64,000 nt of DNA from Psychrilyobacter piezotolerans. Its GTDB lineage: Bacteria > Fusobacteriota > Fusobacteriia > Fusobacteriales > Fusobacteriaceae. The notes beneath the pieces are model-generated. The model ran no database searches and had not been told where the DNA came from. It saw only the letters and a list, made by a program, of their open reading frames with translations. The position numbers and the translations under genes were made by a program. This document shows, in pieces, positions 24,685-33,895 of the stretch; positions within the stretch are counted from its first letter, which is position 1, and every line of letters begins with the position of its first letter. The stretch spans positions 26,970-90,969 of the forward strand of contig NZ_QUAJ01000014.1 in assembly GCF_003391055.1 (NCBI RefSeq). Reading direction: 5' to 3'.

Positions 24685-25233
24685 TTATTTTACCCTTTTA
24701 ACTCCCCATATGGCTCCCCATATTAAAATTAAAAGACTTCCGGGAATCAAGAATACCCTTATCTTTATAAAAAATAAAGTCAAACCGCTAAAAATCGGCC
24801 CCAATACAATTATAAATGTAGGAACACAGCATGCAAATCCTCCTAAAAAACTTGCAAATACACCTAAAAATCCGGTTTTCATTCCCAGAGGGCAGCTCCC
24901 GGGATGTTTCTTGGCATACAATGCTGTAGATATATTGACAAAAATTAACCCCGATAAAATAACCCCTAATAATATATTTAGCGGAGAAATAGCCATATAA
25001 ATATTTTTGCCTGAAATCACTCCTACAGCCTCCCAAATAAAGGTGCTTTTCATTTTAAAAATCACGTCTCTCCAGTTGGAAAGAAAAAATATCCCCCCCT
25101 GAATATCATTTTCTAAAGATATATCTCCAACACTATAGAGATATAGTATGAAGTAGATTAATCCAGCTAAAAAACCAATCCGTCTACTACTCTTGTCCCT
25201 TAAAATTTTATTCAAATTTGTCACTTGAATCAC
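24685..25233 (-). CDS. Polytopic membrane protein with a CCVP motif, unknown function
   Basis: 182 residues with four or five hydrophobic segments. Not recognised beyond a general resemblance to small membrane proteins with paired cysteines. A Cys in the loop KKHPGSCPLG and the pair in GFACCVPTFI suggest metal or redox function, but that is inference. It overlaps the DUF3179 gene by 26 nt, so the two are translated together and probably act together in the envelope. It ends just before a terminator. Confidence 0.7.
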   Translation of the reverse strand: MIQVTNLNKILRDKSSRRIGFLAGLIYFILYLYSVGDISLENDIQGGIFFLSNWRDVIFKMKSTFIWEAVGVISGKNIYMAISPLNILLGVILSGLIFVNISTALYAKKHPGSCPLGMKTGFLGVFASFLGGFACCVPTFIIVLGPIFSGLTLFFIKIRVFLIPGSLLILIWGAIWGVKRVK

Positions 25234-26227
25234 CTACCGCGGTATCTGGATAAAAGGCATACCAGGCAAACCAGAATGCATCCATCCCTTTATAATGATC
25301 AAGGTAATGTTTTCCAGATTCTCCTTTATAATTCCACACCCTTTTCTTTACATCATCCACTATCTTTCCATCTGTCATCTCAAATTTCAGTTCATCTCCC
25401 TCAAAAATTCTGGAAAACCCCCGTACCGTATTAAGTTCTTCATCATAGAAGAGGACTGCCTTTATTTCTTTTATATCTATATTTACGATTTTTTTTCTCT
25501 TCACTTCATACCAGGATACCGCTGCCTGACTTTCCTCCCCTGCAAGCCCTCGAACCACAGTTTTAGGAGATAATCGATCACTTTTGGCCATAAGGGGAAA
25601 AAAAGATCCCCCTTTATTATAGTAACTATTTTTATCTGAAAAATTTCCATAGGGATCCCGTTGGTAATTTCGTATGGCTCCTGTCTTTTGCGAAAGTACA
25701 TATGCATCTGGATATTTCTTTTTAGCTCTTTCCCATGTGGTCCATACCAGAGGAAACTGCTCTAATTCTTCTCCCTTTCTTTTTCCTTCTATGGAGACTC
25801 CCATTATCTGCGGCCAAAGGCTCTTTGTTTTTCTGTCATACATCACCAGATTGCTGTTTAAAAGTTTTCCCGAAACCCCCATGGTAGTTCCTGAAATTTT
25901 ATAACCAATTACTGTAGATGTGAGGGGACAGTAAGTTATAGCCACCTCCCTACCCCCAACCTTGTCATTGATAATCTCATGCCATACCAAAATTTTCTGG
26001 GGAATAATTTTTATAAAATCATCCCCTTCCCAGAGAAAAACTATGTCACCATCTCTCATAATTTTTTTGCCGTCCTCCACCCTTATATATTCAGGTGCTC
26101 CTATTGCCGGTATCCCGTCTCTAGGGACACCTCCGCTCAAAATATTTTTGTTCAGTTCTTCAAAACTATAACCAAAAGTAATTATCGAATAAAAAATAAA
26201 TATACATAACTTCAACAAAATAATCAA
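25208..26227 (-). CDS. DUF3179 domain exported protein
   Basis: 339 residues: an N-terminal hydrophobic signal segment (IILLKLCIFIFYSIITFGYS) and a DUF3179 domain, with FLWEGDDFIKIIPQKILVWHEIIND, AITYCPLTSTVIGY, MYDRKTKSLWPQIMG and the C-terminal FWFAWYAFYPDT. Family function is unknown. In many members the conserved motif reads YCPLC; here the second cysteine is replaced (YCPLT). It is co-encoded with the cysteine-containing membrane protein downstream. Confidence 0.85.
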   Translation of the reverse strand: MIILLKLCIFIFYSIITFGYSFEELNKNILSGGVPRDGIPAIGAPEYIRVEDGKKIMRDGDIVFLWEGDDFIKIIPQKILVWHEIINDKVGGREVAITYCPLTSTVIGYKISGTTMGVSGKLLNSNLVMYDRKTKSLWPQIMGVSIEGKRKGEELEQFPLVWTTWERAKKKYPDAYVLSQKTGAIRNYQRDPYGNFSDKNSYYNKGGSFFPLMAKSDRLSPKTVVRGLAGEESQAAVSWYEVKRKKIVNIDIKEIKAVLFYDEELNTVRGFSRIFEGDELKFEMTDGKIVDDVKKRVWNYKGESGKHYLDHYKGMDAFWFAWYAFYPDTAVGDSSDKFE

Positions 26228-26341
26228 CTCCTTTTTTTATAAACCCTTATGAACTAATACAAGAAATAAAATTTTATCCTTTTTAAGGGATTTTCTCTTT
26301 AAATAAAAAAACAGCGTGATGTTTCGTACAGACTTCTATAC

Positions 26342-26376
26342 TATAAAAAAAAGGAGCTGAAATTTTCAGCTCCTTC
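26342..26376 (-). terminator. Intrinsic terminator of the acc-pfk-pyk operon
   Basis: AAGGAGCTGA stem (26351-26360 with 26366-26375), followed by a run of seven or more T in the minus direction. It lies 22 nt past the pyk stop. Confidence 0.9.
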
Positions 26377-26397
26377 AATATATTTATATGATTTCTA

Positions 26398-27828
26398 TTA
26401 TTTAATAGTTAATACTTTTAAAGTATTTGTAGTTCCCGGCTTATATAACTCTTCACCACAAGATAATACCACTACATCTCCTGCTACAGCATCTATATAT
26501 CTCTTAGATATAATTTGTGCAAATCCTTCAAATGCTTCGATAGTCTTTACATTATCATCGATTGCTGAATCTGTATTCATCACTGGGTAAACACCCTTAG
26601 TCAGCATAAGCTGGTTAGCTGTAGTTTCATTGTTTGTAAGTGCTACTATATGTGCTGATGGGAAGTATTTTCTTAAGTTTCTAGCTGCTCTTCCAGTTTC
26701 AGTCGCTACGAAAATTAATTTAGCATTTAACGTCTCTGCTACTTCTACAGTTCCTTTAGAAACTGCTTCAGTTATACTCATTTCACCTCTGAAGTCATGG
26801 TGAACATATCCCATTACTGAATCTGTTTTTCTACAGATTTGGGCCATAGTTGACACAGCTTCCACCGGGTATTTACCCTTAGCTGTTTCCCCTGAAAGCA
26901 TTACTGCATCTGTTCCGTCTAGGATTGCATTGGCTACGTCTCCGGCTTCTGCTCTAGTTGGTCTTGGGTTTTGGATCATTGAATCTAACATTTGAGTTGC
27001 TGTGATTACCATCTTTCCAGCTTCGTTACACTTGTCTATCATCATCTTTTGTGCAAATGGTACTTCTTCTACAGGTATCTCTACCCCTAGGTCTCCTCTG
27101 GCTACCATGATAGCATCAGATAATTCTAAGATTTCATCAAAGTTGTCCACACCCTCTTGATTTTCTATCTTAGAAATAATTTGGATCTTAGCTCCTCCGT
27201 TATCATCTAAAACTTTTCTTACTGCTCTTACATCATCAGCTTTTCTGATAAATGAAGCTGCCACAAAGTCTACCCCTTGTTCGCAACCAAATTTAAGGTC
27301 ATTGATATCTTTTTCTGATAATGCCGGTAAGTTTACAGATACACCTGGTAAGTTTACCCCTTTATTTTCTCCCAATGCTCCAGTATTATTTACAGTACAG
27401 ATTACCTTGTCTCCGGTAACTTCTTTAACTGTAAGTCCTACTAAACCATCATCTAATAAGATTGTGTTTCCAGCTTTTAGATCTTCTGTTAATCCTTTAT
27501 ATGTAACTGCTGCTATATCCTTGTTTCCAACGACAGTTTCATCAGTTGTAATTGTAAATTCCTGACCTGCTTCTAAGATTACGTCTTCTCCACCTTCTAA
27601 TTTGATAGTTCTGATCTCAGGTCCCTTTGTATCTAAAAGGATAGCTGCCATAATTCCAGTTTCCTTTATTACTTCTCTCATTGTATCTATTCTACCACCA
27701 TGTTCAACATAGTTTCCATGGGAAAAATTTAATCTCATTACATTCATTCCAGCTTTTAAAAGGCTGGTTAACATTTCCTTTGATTCTGATTTTGGACCAA
27801 TGGTACATACGATTTTCGTTTTTTTCAT
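26398..27828 (-). CDS. pyk: Pyruvate kinase
   Basis: Final ATP-forming step of glycolysis, phosphoenolpyruvate to pyruvate. It has 476 residues, the short form without the extra C-terminal PEP-utiliser domain of Bacillus enzymes. Motifs: [13 protein letters not shown] at the N-terminus, MRLNFSHG, the active-site [33 protein letters not shown] and [18 protein letters not shown]. It lies 58 nt after pfkA, giving the accD-accA-pfkA-pyk order known from Firmicutes. Its allosteric effector cannot be predicted from the sequence. Confidence 0.98.
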   Translation of the reverse strand: MKKTKIVCTIGPKSESKEMLTSLLKAGMNVMRLNFSHGNYVEHGGRIDTMREVIKETGIMAAILLDTKGPEIRTIKLEGGEDVILEAGQEFTITTDETVVGNKDIAAVTYKGLTEDLKAGNTILLDDGLVGLTVKEVTGDKVICTVNNTGALGENKGVNLPGVSVNLPALSEKDINDLKFGCEQGVDFVAASFIRKADDVRAVRKVLDDNGGAKIQIISKIENQEGVDNFDEILELSDAIMVARGDLGVEIPVEEVPFAQKMMIDKCNEAGKMVITATQMLDSMIQNPRPTRAEAGDVANAILDGTDAVMLSGETAKGKYPVEAVSTMAQICRKTDSVMGYVHHDFRGEMSITEAVSKGTVEVAETLNAKLIFVATETGRAARNLRKYFPSAHIVALTNNETTANQLMLTKGVYPVMNTDSAIDDNVKTIEAFEGFAQIISKRYIDAVAGDVVVLSCGEELYKPGTTNTLKVLTIK

Positions 27829-27886
27829 TGCTTTCCTCCTGAATTTTTAAAAAATTATTATAAATGAGCTTCTGCTCAGCATTATA

Positions 27887-28855
27887 TTATTTGGTTAAGA
27901 TATGAGCTAATTCTATATCTTTTCTTTTTTGAGTATTATCCACTATTCCATTCCATGCATAATCAATGAATTTTGTAGTTATCTTATTGCTCTCAGAACA
28001 AATCATCATTCCACTTTCTCCTGCCATAAGTTCTTTTACAGCCTTAGCACCCATTTTTGTTGCTAATACTCTGTCGAATGCAGATGGTGATCCCCCTCTC
28101 TGAATATGTCCTAATACAGTTATTCTCAGCTCTGTATCTACAATTTTCTTTAATTCATTTCCGATTTCATAGGCAGACCCCACTCCCTCAGAAACTAAGA
28201 TAATATCATGTAATTTACCCATAGCTCTTCTCTCTTTTATAACATCAGCTATATCCTGTACAGTATCCTTTGCTTCCGGTATGAAGAACCCGTCTCCTCC
28301 AGCAGCTAAGGATGCATATAGTGCTAAATCTCCTGCATCTCTTCCCATTACTTCTACTAAATAAGTTCTCTCATGGGAAGTGGCAGTATCTCTCAACCTA
28401 ACCATAGCTTCTATGATTATATTTAAAGTTGTATCATATCCAATGGTAAAATCTGTTCCGATTATATCATTATCTATTGTCCCTGGAATTCCAATAACCT
28501 TAATTCCATGTTCCTTGTATAAAAGATCTGCTCCATGAAATGATCCGTCTCCACCGATAACAATAAGACCCTCTATCTCATGAGCCTTTAAATTAGCTGC
28601 AGCAATTTTTCTTACTTCCGGATCTTTAAATTCAGGCAGTCTGGCACTCAAAAGTACCGTTCCTCCCCTGTCTATAATTCCACTTACATCAGAACTAGTC
28701 ATCTTAAAGATATCATTATCTACCATACCTTTATAACCTCTTCTTACTCCAAACACTTCTATTCCTTGGTAAAATGCAAACTTTGCTGCTGATCTAATGG
28801 CAGCATTCATCCCTGGTGCATCTCCTCCACTTGTTAATATGGCTATTTTTTTCAT
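27887..28855 (-). CDS. pfkA: 6-phosphofructokinase (ATP-dependent)
   Basis: Committed step of glycolysis. 322 residues with TSGGDAPGMNAAIRS, GGDGSFHGA, the catalytic TIDNDI and the GTDFTIGYDTT stretch; the glycine after GGDGS fits the ATP-dependent type. ATG at 28855 is chosen because AAGGGGTG lies about 8 nt upstream and the protein then begins MKKIAILTSGG as in other PfkA; a TTG 18 nt further upstream is in frame. It lies between accA and pyk in the same operon. Confidence 0.97.
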   Translation of the reverse strand: MKKIAILTSGGDAPGMNAAIRSAAKFAFYQGIEVFGVRRGYKGMVDNDIFKMTSSDVSGIIDRGGTVLLSARLPEFKDPEVRKIAAANLKAHEIEGLIVIGGDGSFHGADLLYKEHGIKVIGIPGTIDNDIIGTDFTIGYDTTLNIIIEAMVRLRDTATSHERTYLVEVMGRDAGDLALYASLAAGGDGFFIPEAKDTVQDIADVIKERRAMGKLHDIILVSEGVGSAYEIGNELKKIVDTELRITVLGHIQRGGSPSAFDRVLATKMGAKAVKELMAGESGMMICSESNKITTKFIDYAWNGIVDNTQKRKDIELAHILTK

Positions 28856-28929
28856 ATCCAAACACCCCTTCAATATAACTTCTACGGTTATTTTCTAATA
28901 ATTTAATAATTACTCAAGAGGTTTTTTAT

Positions 28930-29877
28930 CTATACCCCTTGATTTACTTCACCCATTTTTCTAAATTTTTCATATCTATGATCTTTTAATTCCATCATAG
29001 GAAGATCTTTTATTTCTGCATATGCTTCCAATACTTTTGTTTTTAAATTTTTAGCCATGACCTCATGATCCCTGTGAGCGCCCCCTAAAGGTTCCTCTAT
29101 GATATCGTCTATTACCCCTAATTGTATCAACTGCTTGGCTGATATTTTAAGGTCATTTGCTGCCTGTGATGCTCTTGAGGCATCTTTATATAAGATTGCT
29201 GCACATCCTTCCGGTGATATTACAGAATATACACTGTTTTCAAGCATAAATACTCTATCTGCCACTCCCAGAGCCAATGCACCTCCAGATCCACCTTCTC
29301 CAATAACAACTGCTATAATCTGAGTTGATAAACCGGCCATCTCCATAAGATTTCTGGCTATTGCTTCTCCCTGCCCATGTTTTTCTGCATCGATCCCCGG
29401 ATATGCTCCAGCTGTATCTATCAGTGTTAAAACCGGCAGTTTAAATCTTTCTGCTAACTTCATAAGACGAAGAGCTTTTCTATATCCTTCTGGGTTTGCC
29501 ATTCCAAAGTTTCTATATATATTGGACTCCATATCCCTGCCTTTTTGATGTCCGATTATTACAAATCTCTTTCCATCTATCTTTCCAATTCCTCCTACAA
29601 TAGCCGGATCATCTTTAAATAATCTGTCTCCATGCAGTTCTTCGAAATCTTCTACAATGTGTTCTATATAATCCAGAGTATATGGTCTCTTTGGATGTCT
29701 GGCTACCGACACCCTCTCCCACGAACTCAAATTTTTATAAGTTTCCACTAACATCATTTCTTTTTCTGCCTTTAATTTCTCGATCTCAGCAGATAGATCG
29801 ATCTCTTTCTCTTTAGAAAAATTTTCTAATTCAACTATTTTTATTTCTAACTCTTTTAATTTTTTTTCAAATTCCAT
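28930..29877 (-). CDS. accA: Acetyl-CoA carboxylase carboxyltransferase subunit alpha
   Basis: Alpha half of the carboxyltransferase that makes malonyl-CoA for fatty acid synthesis. 315 residues from ATG 29877, which has GGGGG about 8 nt upstream; a TTG at 29904 is in frame but less likely. Motifs: VSVARHPKRPYTLDYIE, LHGDRLFKDDPAIVGG, LTLIDTAGAYPGIDAEKHGQ and GEGGSGGALALGVADRV. An N-terminal coiled coil is present as usual. The start lies 16 nt past the accD stop. Confidence 0.97.
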   Translation of the reverse strand: MEFEKKLKELEIKIVELENFSKEKEIDLSAEIEKLKAEKEMMLVETYKNLSSWERVSVARHPKRPYTLDYIEHIVEDFEELHGDRLFKDDPAIVGGIGKIDGKRFVIIGHQKGRDMESNIYRNFGMANPEGYRKALRLMKLAERFKLPVLTLIDTAGAYPGIDAEKHGQGEAIARNLMEMAGLSTQIIAVVIGEGGSGGALALGVADRVFMLENSVYSVISPEGCAAILYKDASRASQAANDLKISAKQLIQLGVIDDIIEEPLGGAHRDHEVMAKNLKTKVLEAYAEIKDLPMMELKDHRYEKFRKMGEVNQGV

Positions 29878-29893
29878 ATTATTAACCCCCGAA

Positions 29894-30775
29894 TTATAGT
29901 CCAAATAAATTATCTAATACCCTATGTACAGTTTTTTTCAAGTCTTCCCTCTTAGCAATGATATCCACCATTCCACATTCTTGGACGAATTCACTCAATT
30001 GAAACCCTTCAGGTAATTTTTGTTTTATTGTCTGTTCTATAACTCTAGGTCCTGCAAATCCTATTAGAGCTTTTGGCTCACTGATGATTACATCTCCTAA
30101 CATGGCAAATGATGCAGTTACTCCTCCAGTAGTTGGATCTACCGGAATAGATATAAATGGTATCCCCTTTTCACGAAGTCTGTCCAACGCCGCAGAAGTT
30201 TTCGCCATCTGCATAAGTGATAAGATCCCCTCATGCATCCTAGCCCCTCCGGAAGTTGCTACTACTATTACAGGTATCTTTCTTTCGACACCTCTTTCAA
30301 TTGCACGGGTTATCTTTTCCCCTACAACTGTTCCCATACTTCCACCTAAAAAAGAAAAATCCATGGCAGCTATACTGACTTCCATCCCAAACATCTTTCC
30401 GATTCCAGAGATAACTCCTTCTTTTAATTTAGTCTTTATCTTTGCATTTTCTATTTTTTCTGCATAATCAGGAAATTTAAGGGGATCTCTTGTAGACAGG
30501 TCTACGTCAAACTCCTCAAAAGTATCCTTATCTATCAACAATTCAATCCTTTGCTTTCCACTCATCTTGAAGTAGTTGTCACAATTCGGACATCTCATCT
30601 CATTTTTTTTGATATCTTTTTTGTAGATTATTTCATTGCACCCAGGGCACTTAACCCACAGCCCTGATCCTGTTATATTCGGCTCCACCTTTTTAGGTTC
30701 TTCCTTTTTTTCTACCTTTTTTTTCTCAATCTTCAATGTAGCGTATTTTTTTTTATTAATAGAGAAAATACCCAT
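29894..30775 (-). CDS. accD: Acetyl-CoA carboxylase carboxyltransferase subunit beta
   Basis: Beta half of the carboxyltransferase, 293 residues. The zinc ribbon lies near residues 42-68 (WVKCPGCNEIIY and MRCPNCDNYF), followed by the crotonase-like core (MDFSFLGGSMGTVVGEK, ATSGGARMHEGILSLMQMAK and GGVTASFAMLGD). ATG at 30775 is preferred since GGAGG is 9 nt upstream; GTG at 30784 is too close to it. First gene of the accDA-pfkA-pyk operon. The biotin carboxylase and carrier genes are not in this window. Confidence 0.97.
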   Translation of the reverse strand: MGIFSINKKKYATLKIEKKKVEKKEEPKKVEPNITGSGLWVKCPGCNEIIYKKDIKKNEMRCPNCDNYFKMSGKQRIELLIDKDTFEEFDVDLSTRDPLKFPDYAEKIENAKIKTKLKEGVISGIGKMFGMEVSIAAMDFSFLGGSMGTVVGEKITRAIERGVERKIPVIVVATSGGARMHEGILSLMQMAKTSAALDRLREKGIPFISIPVDPTTGGVTASFAMLGDVIISEPKALIGFAGPRVIEQTIKQKLPEGFQLSEFVQECGMVDIIAKREDLKKTVHRVLDNLFGL

Positions 30776-31187
30776 TAACTTCACTCCTCCTAGTTAGTAA
30801 AACTAAATACAAGACTTTTACGCCTATTATAAATTTTACTAGATTTTATATATTATTGCAATCTTCCCATTGCGTCATTATTGTTATTTTACCATATAAT
30901 CTTGTTTAATTTTTACTCAAAACAAAAAAAGTATCTTTTTTGCAGAATAAGTTATTTTTTTTACTTTTTTTCTTCCACCCCATTAAGAAAAAGTACAGAT
31001 ATATAATATAATTACAACTGTTATTATACACTATTTTATGCTTTTTTTGTATCTCTATCTTTTCCCCTTTATATCATTAGGGAGATTGACATTTACAGAT
31101 TAGAATTATATACTTTAGTGACAACTGAACTTTCGCGATGATGTACGCATTAAAACATCAATTATAATAAATTTTTAGGAGGCTTTT
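30776..31187. other. Divergent intergenic region of accD and the lipoprotein gene
   Basis: 412 bp, very AT-rich, no gene seen. It holds the promoter for the lipoprotein gene (31086-31114) and, on the minus strand, a TATAAT at 30831-30826 that could serve accD, although no good -35 lies at standard spacing. Confidence 0.6.
31086..31114 (+). promoter_or_regulatory. Promoter of the LPP20-like lipoprotein gene
   Basis: Perfect TTGACA (31086-31091), 17-bp spacer, TATACT (31109-31114, one mismatch). Confidence 0.85.
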
Positions 31188-31871
31188 ATGAAAAATAAGT
31201 TAAAGATAATTTTTCTCTCTGGATTAATCCTATCTTTAGGAGCGTGTACCAACATTCAAGATACATTTACAGGTACTCCTACATATACAGAGATTGAAAA
31301 AACTAATTTCAACGTGCAGGAAGAAACACAATTATTTGCCATGGGCAGCTATAAAGTAAATGAAAGCGGAACTGCTGTGGCTAAAATGAGAGCAGAAGAG
31401 GAAGCGGAAATATCTTTAAAGAAACAAATTTTCACCGAGACTACAAATGTATTAAATTCATTTTTTAATGAGATCCACACTAAAAATATCGTAATCTCCA
31501 AAAGCACCACCAGTGATCTGGCTAATCTAGTTTCATCCCAGCTGATAAAGGATGCTGTTACGACAAACTCTTGGAACAATGAGGGCAGGGAATTTATTGT
31601 TTTAGCTATAGATAAAAACAAAATTCCTGAAAAAGCAAAGGGGATCTTTGTTACCCACCTTGAAGGTATTATTGATGATCTAGACGGGGCTATTAATAAA
31701 GTTTCTGCAGAATACTTGGAAATAGCCAACCCTCCTGTTGTCGTTGCAGCTGAAGAAACTCCTGAAGCTGAAGTTATAGATAAAACAGAAAATATAGAAT
31801 CTAACGATCCTGTAGAAAATTCAAGTTCAGACAAAAATGCTGAACCAGAAGTATTTTTAGATGACTTTTAA
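31188..31871 (+). CDS. Outer-surface lipoprotein, LPP20-like, unknown role
   Basis: 227 residues. Lipoprotein signal with LSLGAC, lipidated cysteine at residue 20. The central part (GSYKVNESGTAVAKMRAEEEAEISLKKQI) resembles the LPP20/FlgP type of lipoprotein, with alternating short residues and a helix of regularly spaced alanines. The C-terminal 50 residues are acidic, low-complexity and probably disordered. It stands alone behind a strong promoter and ends in a long terminator, so it is probably abundant. Family assignment is tentative. Confidence 0.75.
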   Translation: MKNKLKIIFLSGLILSLGACTNIQDTFTGTPTYTEIEKTNFNVQEETQLFAMGSYKVNESGTAVAKMRAEEEAEISLKKQIFTETTNVLNSFFNEIHTKNIVISKSTTSDLANLVSSQLIKDAVTTNSWNNEGREFIVLAIDKNKIPEKAKGIFVTHLEGIIDDLDGAINKVSAEYLEIANPPVVVAAEETPEAEVIDKTENIESNDPVENSSSDKNAEPEVFLDDF

Positions 31872-31879
31872 ATAATATG

Positions 31880-31920
31880 GTAACTAAAAAATGGAAGCCT
31901 GGCTTCCATTTTTTAGTTAC
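31880..31920. terminator. Bidirectional terminator between the lipoprotein gene and rodA
   Basis: An almost loop-free 20-bp perfect inverted repeat (31880-31899 with 31901-31920), with A-tracts and T-tracts built into the stem. It serves both converging transcripts. Confidence 0.9.
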
Positions 31921-31981
31921 TATATGTAATTTTTTTGACCATTTTTCCAAACAGTCATTTCCTTTATTGAGGTAAAAAAAA

Positions 31982-33094
31982 TTAATATTTATCACTATGA
32001 ACTTTTACACTCTGAACTATCCCCAGCATCATAAAGGTAAATATATATGAACTCCCGCCATAACTCATCAGGAGAAGCGGCAAGCCCGTTACCGGCATAA
32101 TACCTATTATCATTCCTAAATTTACTGTGGTATGGAAGAATATTATGGCAGCTACTCCATAACAAATCAGCCTGCCATATTCGTCCTTGGAGCTATTACC
32201 TATCCGGACTATATTATAGATAAGGGAATAATATAAGACTAATAATATCACCCCTCCTGCAAACCCTGTTTCTTCTAAAAAAACAGCAGCTATAAAGTCT
32301 GTATGGGATTCCGGTAAGAATTTAAGTTTACTCTGGGTTCCCTGGAATAAGCCCTTCCCAGATAAGCCCCCTGAACCTACTGCTATCATGGACTGAGTTA
32401 CATTCCACCCGCTTCCCAAAAGATCACTTTCAGGATTTAAAAATGTTAATATCCTTGTCTGCTGATATTCTTTTAAAAGAAAAAAATATGCAAAGGGAAC
32501 AAAGACTACCAGACTTCCAAGCATTATGATTATTGTTTTGAGATCTATTCCGTGAACAAATATCAATACTCCAAATATTGCCACCAGTGTAAGAGAGGTT
32601 CCCAGGTCCGGTTGTTTTAATATCAGTATAAATATAGGAAGAATATGAACTCCGGCCTTGATCACATCTTTTAGGCCTGAAAAACTACTTTTATACCTAT
32701 TCACCAGGAGAGCTGAAAATGTTAACACCATAAAGATCTTTGCAAACTCCGAAGGCTGCAAGTTCATAAACCCCAGGTCTATCCATCTTTTAGCTCCTAA
32801 TTTACTTACTCCAAATGCAAAAACAGCCAGTAGAGAGAGCAGACTTACCCCATAAATCAGTCTGGAGTATCGCCTGTACAGTTTGAAATCAATCATAGAA
32901 AATACAAAATATACCACGATCCCCAAAAGGAGCCAAATCAGATCTTTCTTTAAAAAAGAAGTGGTTTTGGTGTAGGTTGCGCTATATATTGAAAATGCAC
33001 TGATTACCGCTATCAATAAAGCATTTAATAAAATTCTATAACTCATTTTTTTTACTTTTTTGATCAAAACTCTTATATCTCTATTATTTTTCAT
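31982..33094 (-). CDS. rodA: Rod-shape-determining peptidoglycan polymerase RodA (SEDS family)
   Basis: Membrane glycosyltransferase of the elongasome, about ten transmembrane helices, 370 residues from ATG 33094 (AGGTGG 6 nt upstream; a GTG at 33103 is also in frame). SEDS motifs: GAKRWIDLGFMNLQPSEFAKI, ILKQPDLGTSLT, LPESHTDFIAAVFLEETGF and PVTGLPLLLMSYGGSS. RodA is preferred over FtsW because of the KxxDxxxF-like N-terminus and the lack of division genes nearby, but the two are close relatives. Last gene of the envelope cluster. mreB and pbp2 are not in the window. Confidence 0.9.
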   Translation of the reverse strand: MKNNRDIRVLIKKVKKMSYRILLNALLIAVISAFSIYSATYTKTTSFLKKDLIWLLLGIVVYFVFSMIDFKLYRRYSRLIYGVSLLSLLAVFAFGVSKLGAKRWIDLGFMNLQPSEFAKIFMVLTFSALLVNRYKSSFSGLKDVIKAGVHILPIFILILKQPDLGTSLTLVAIFGVLIFVHGIDLKTIIIMLGSLVVFVPFAYFFLLKEYQQTRILTFLNPESDLLGSGWNVTQSMIAVGSGGLSGKGLFQGTQSKLKFLPESHTDFIAAVFLEETGFAGGVILLVLYYSLIYNIVRIGNSSKDEYGRLICYGVAAIIFFHTTVNLGMIIGIMPVTGLPLLLMSYGGSSYIFTFMMLGIVQSVKVHSDKY

Positions 33095-33119
33095 TTTTTC
33101 CACCTATCTATAATTATTA

Positions 33120-33560
33120 CTATTTCCCTGTATGACCAAATCCACCTGTAGATCTTTTGCTTTTTTCCACCTTATCCGTTTCAACAAATTCCATCTTATA
33201 GACCTTTTGAAGGACAAGCTGCCCAATTCTTTCCATGGGATTTATAGTGTACTCATCCGAACTGAGGTTGATCAGGATTATCCCTACCTCTCCTCTGTAA
33301 TCTGAATCTATGGTTCCAGGAGAGTTTACCAGGGTTATTCCATGTTTCATTGCCAGCCCGCTTCTAGGCCTTACCTGAACCTCATACCCAAATGGTATCT
33401 CCATGACAATCCCAGTAGGAATCAACTGCCTTTCCAAACTTTTTAGAGTTACAGGTTTTTCAATATGGGCACATACATCCATTCCAGCTGCACCATCTGT
33501 CATATATTTTGGAAGGGCTACACCTTCCTCCGTTATTATCTTGACTTCTACTTTTTTCAT
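33120..33560 (-). CDS. dut: dUTP diphosphatase
   Basis: Trimeric dUTPase, 146 residues, hydrolyses dUTP to keep uracil out of DNA and supply dUMP. All five family motifs are visible: AGMDVCAH, PRSGLAMKHG, GTIDSDYRGEVG, ERIGQLVLQ and the C-terminal RSTGGFGHTGK that closes the active site. Its ribosome site AAAGGAG is formed by the end of a GTGGCAAAA repeat copy. It lies 25 nt before rodA. Confidence 0.97.
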   Translation of the reverse strand: MKKVEVKIITEEGVALPKYMTDGAAGMDVCAHIEKPVTLKSLERQLIPTGIVMEIPFGYEVQVRPRSGLAMKHGITLVNSPGTIDSDYRGEVGIILINLSSDEYTINPMERIGQLVLQKVYKMEFVETDKVEKSKRSTGGFGHTGK

Positions 33561-33895
33561 AAGTTTTTTCTCCTTTTGCCACTAATCTACACCAATTAAA
33601 ATTAAAAATCTTTGCCACTGATTACACAGATTTCGTTTTTTGAATCACCAATTGCACGAATTTTTAAATTTTATAGCTGCATCACAGAAGTTTACCACTT
33701 TTCGTGATGCATTTAAATCTATTTATTTAAACAATAGAGAGATTTAATACTCGTATATTTTTAGTGTCATTCGTGACTAAAGTTTTTTCATCTGATTCTT
33801 CATTGTTAATTCATAATTGATAATTGATAATTTTTCTAATCTCTGCAGTATCTGTATCGAAAATAATTTCCAATTTTCAGTTTAAAGCTTTAACT
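33561..33895. repeat. 335-bp repeat-rich gap between the M16 peptidase gene and dut
   Basis: No gene. It holds at least two copies of the (GTGTA)ATTAGTGGCAAAA family in minus orientation (complements at 33573-33599 and about 33613-33639), two more degenerate CACGAAT/CATTCGTGAC words (33645-33660, 33762-33775), TTTAATACTCGTATA (33741-33756, also present inverted near 13279), and an AT-rich ATTGATAATTGATAATTT stretch (33815-33832). Confidence 0.75.

Noticed and set aside
28871..28873. TTG starts upstream of pfkA, accA, alaS and the rRNA methyltransferase
   Set aside because: In each case the ribosome site sits at the correct distance from the internal ATG and overlaps or lies too close to the TTG; the ATGs were used. 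TTG was kept only for the protein starting at 20595 and GTG for secD, where spacing favours them.
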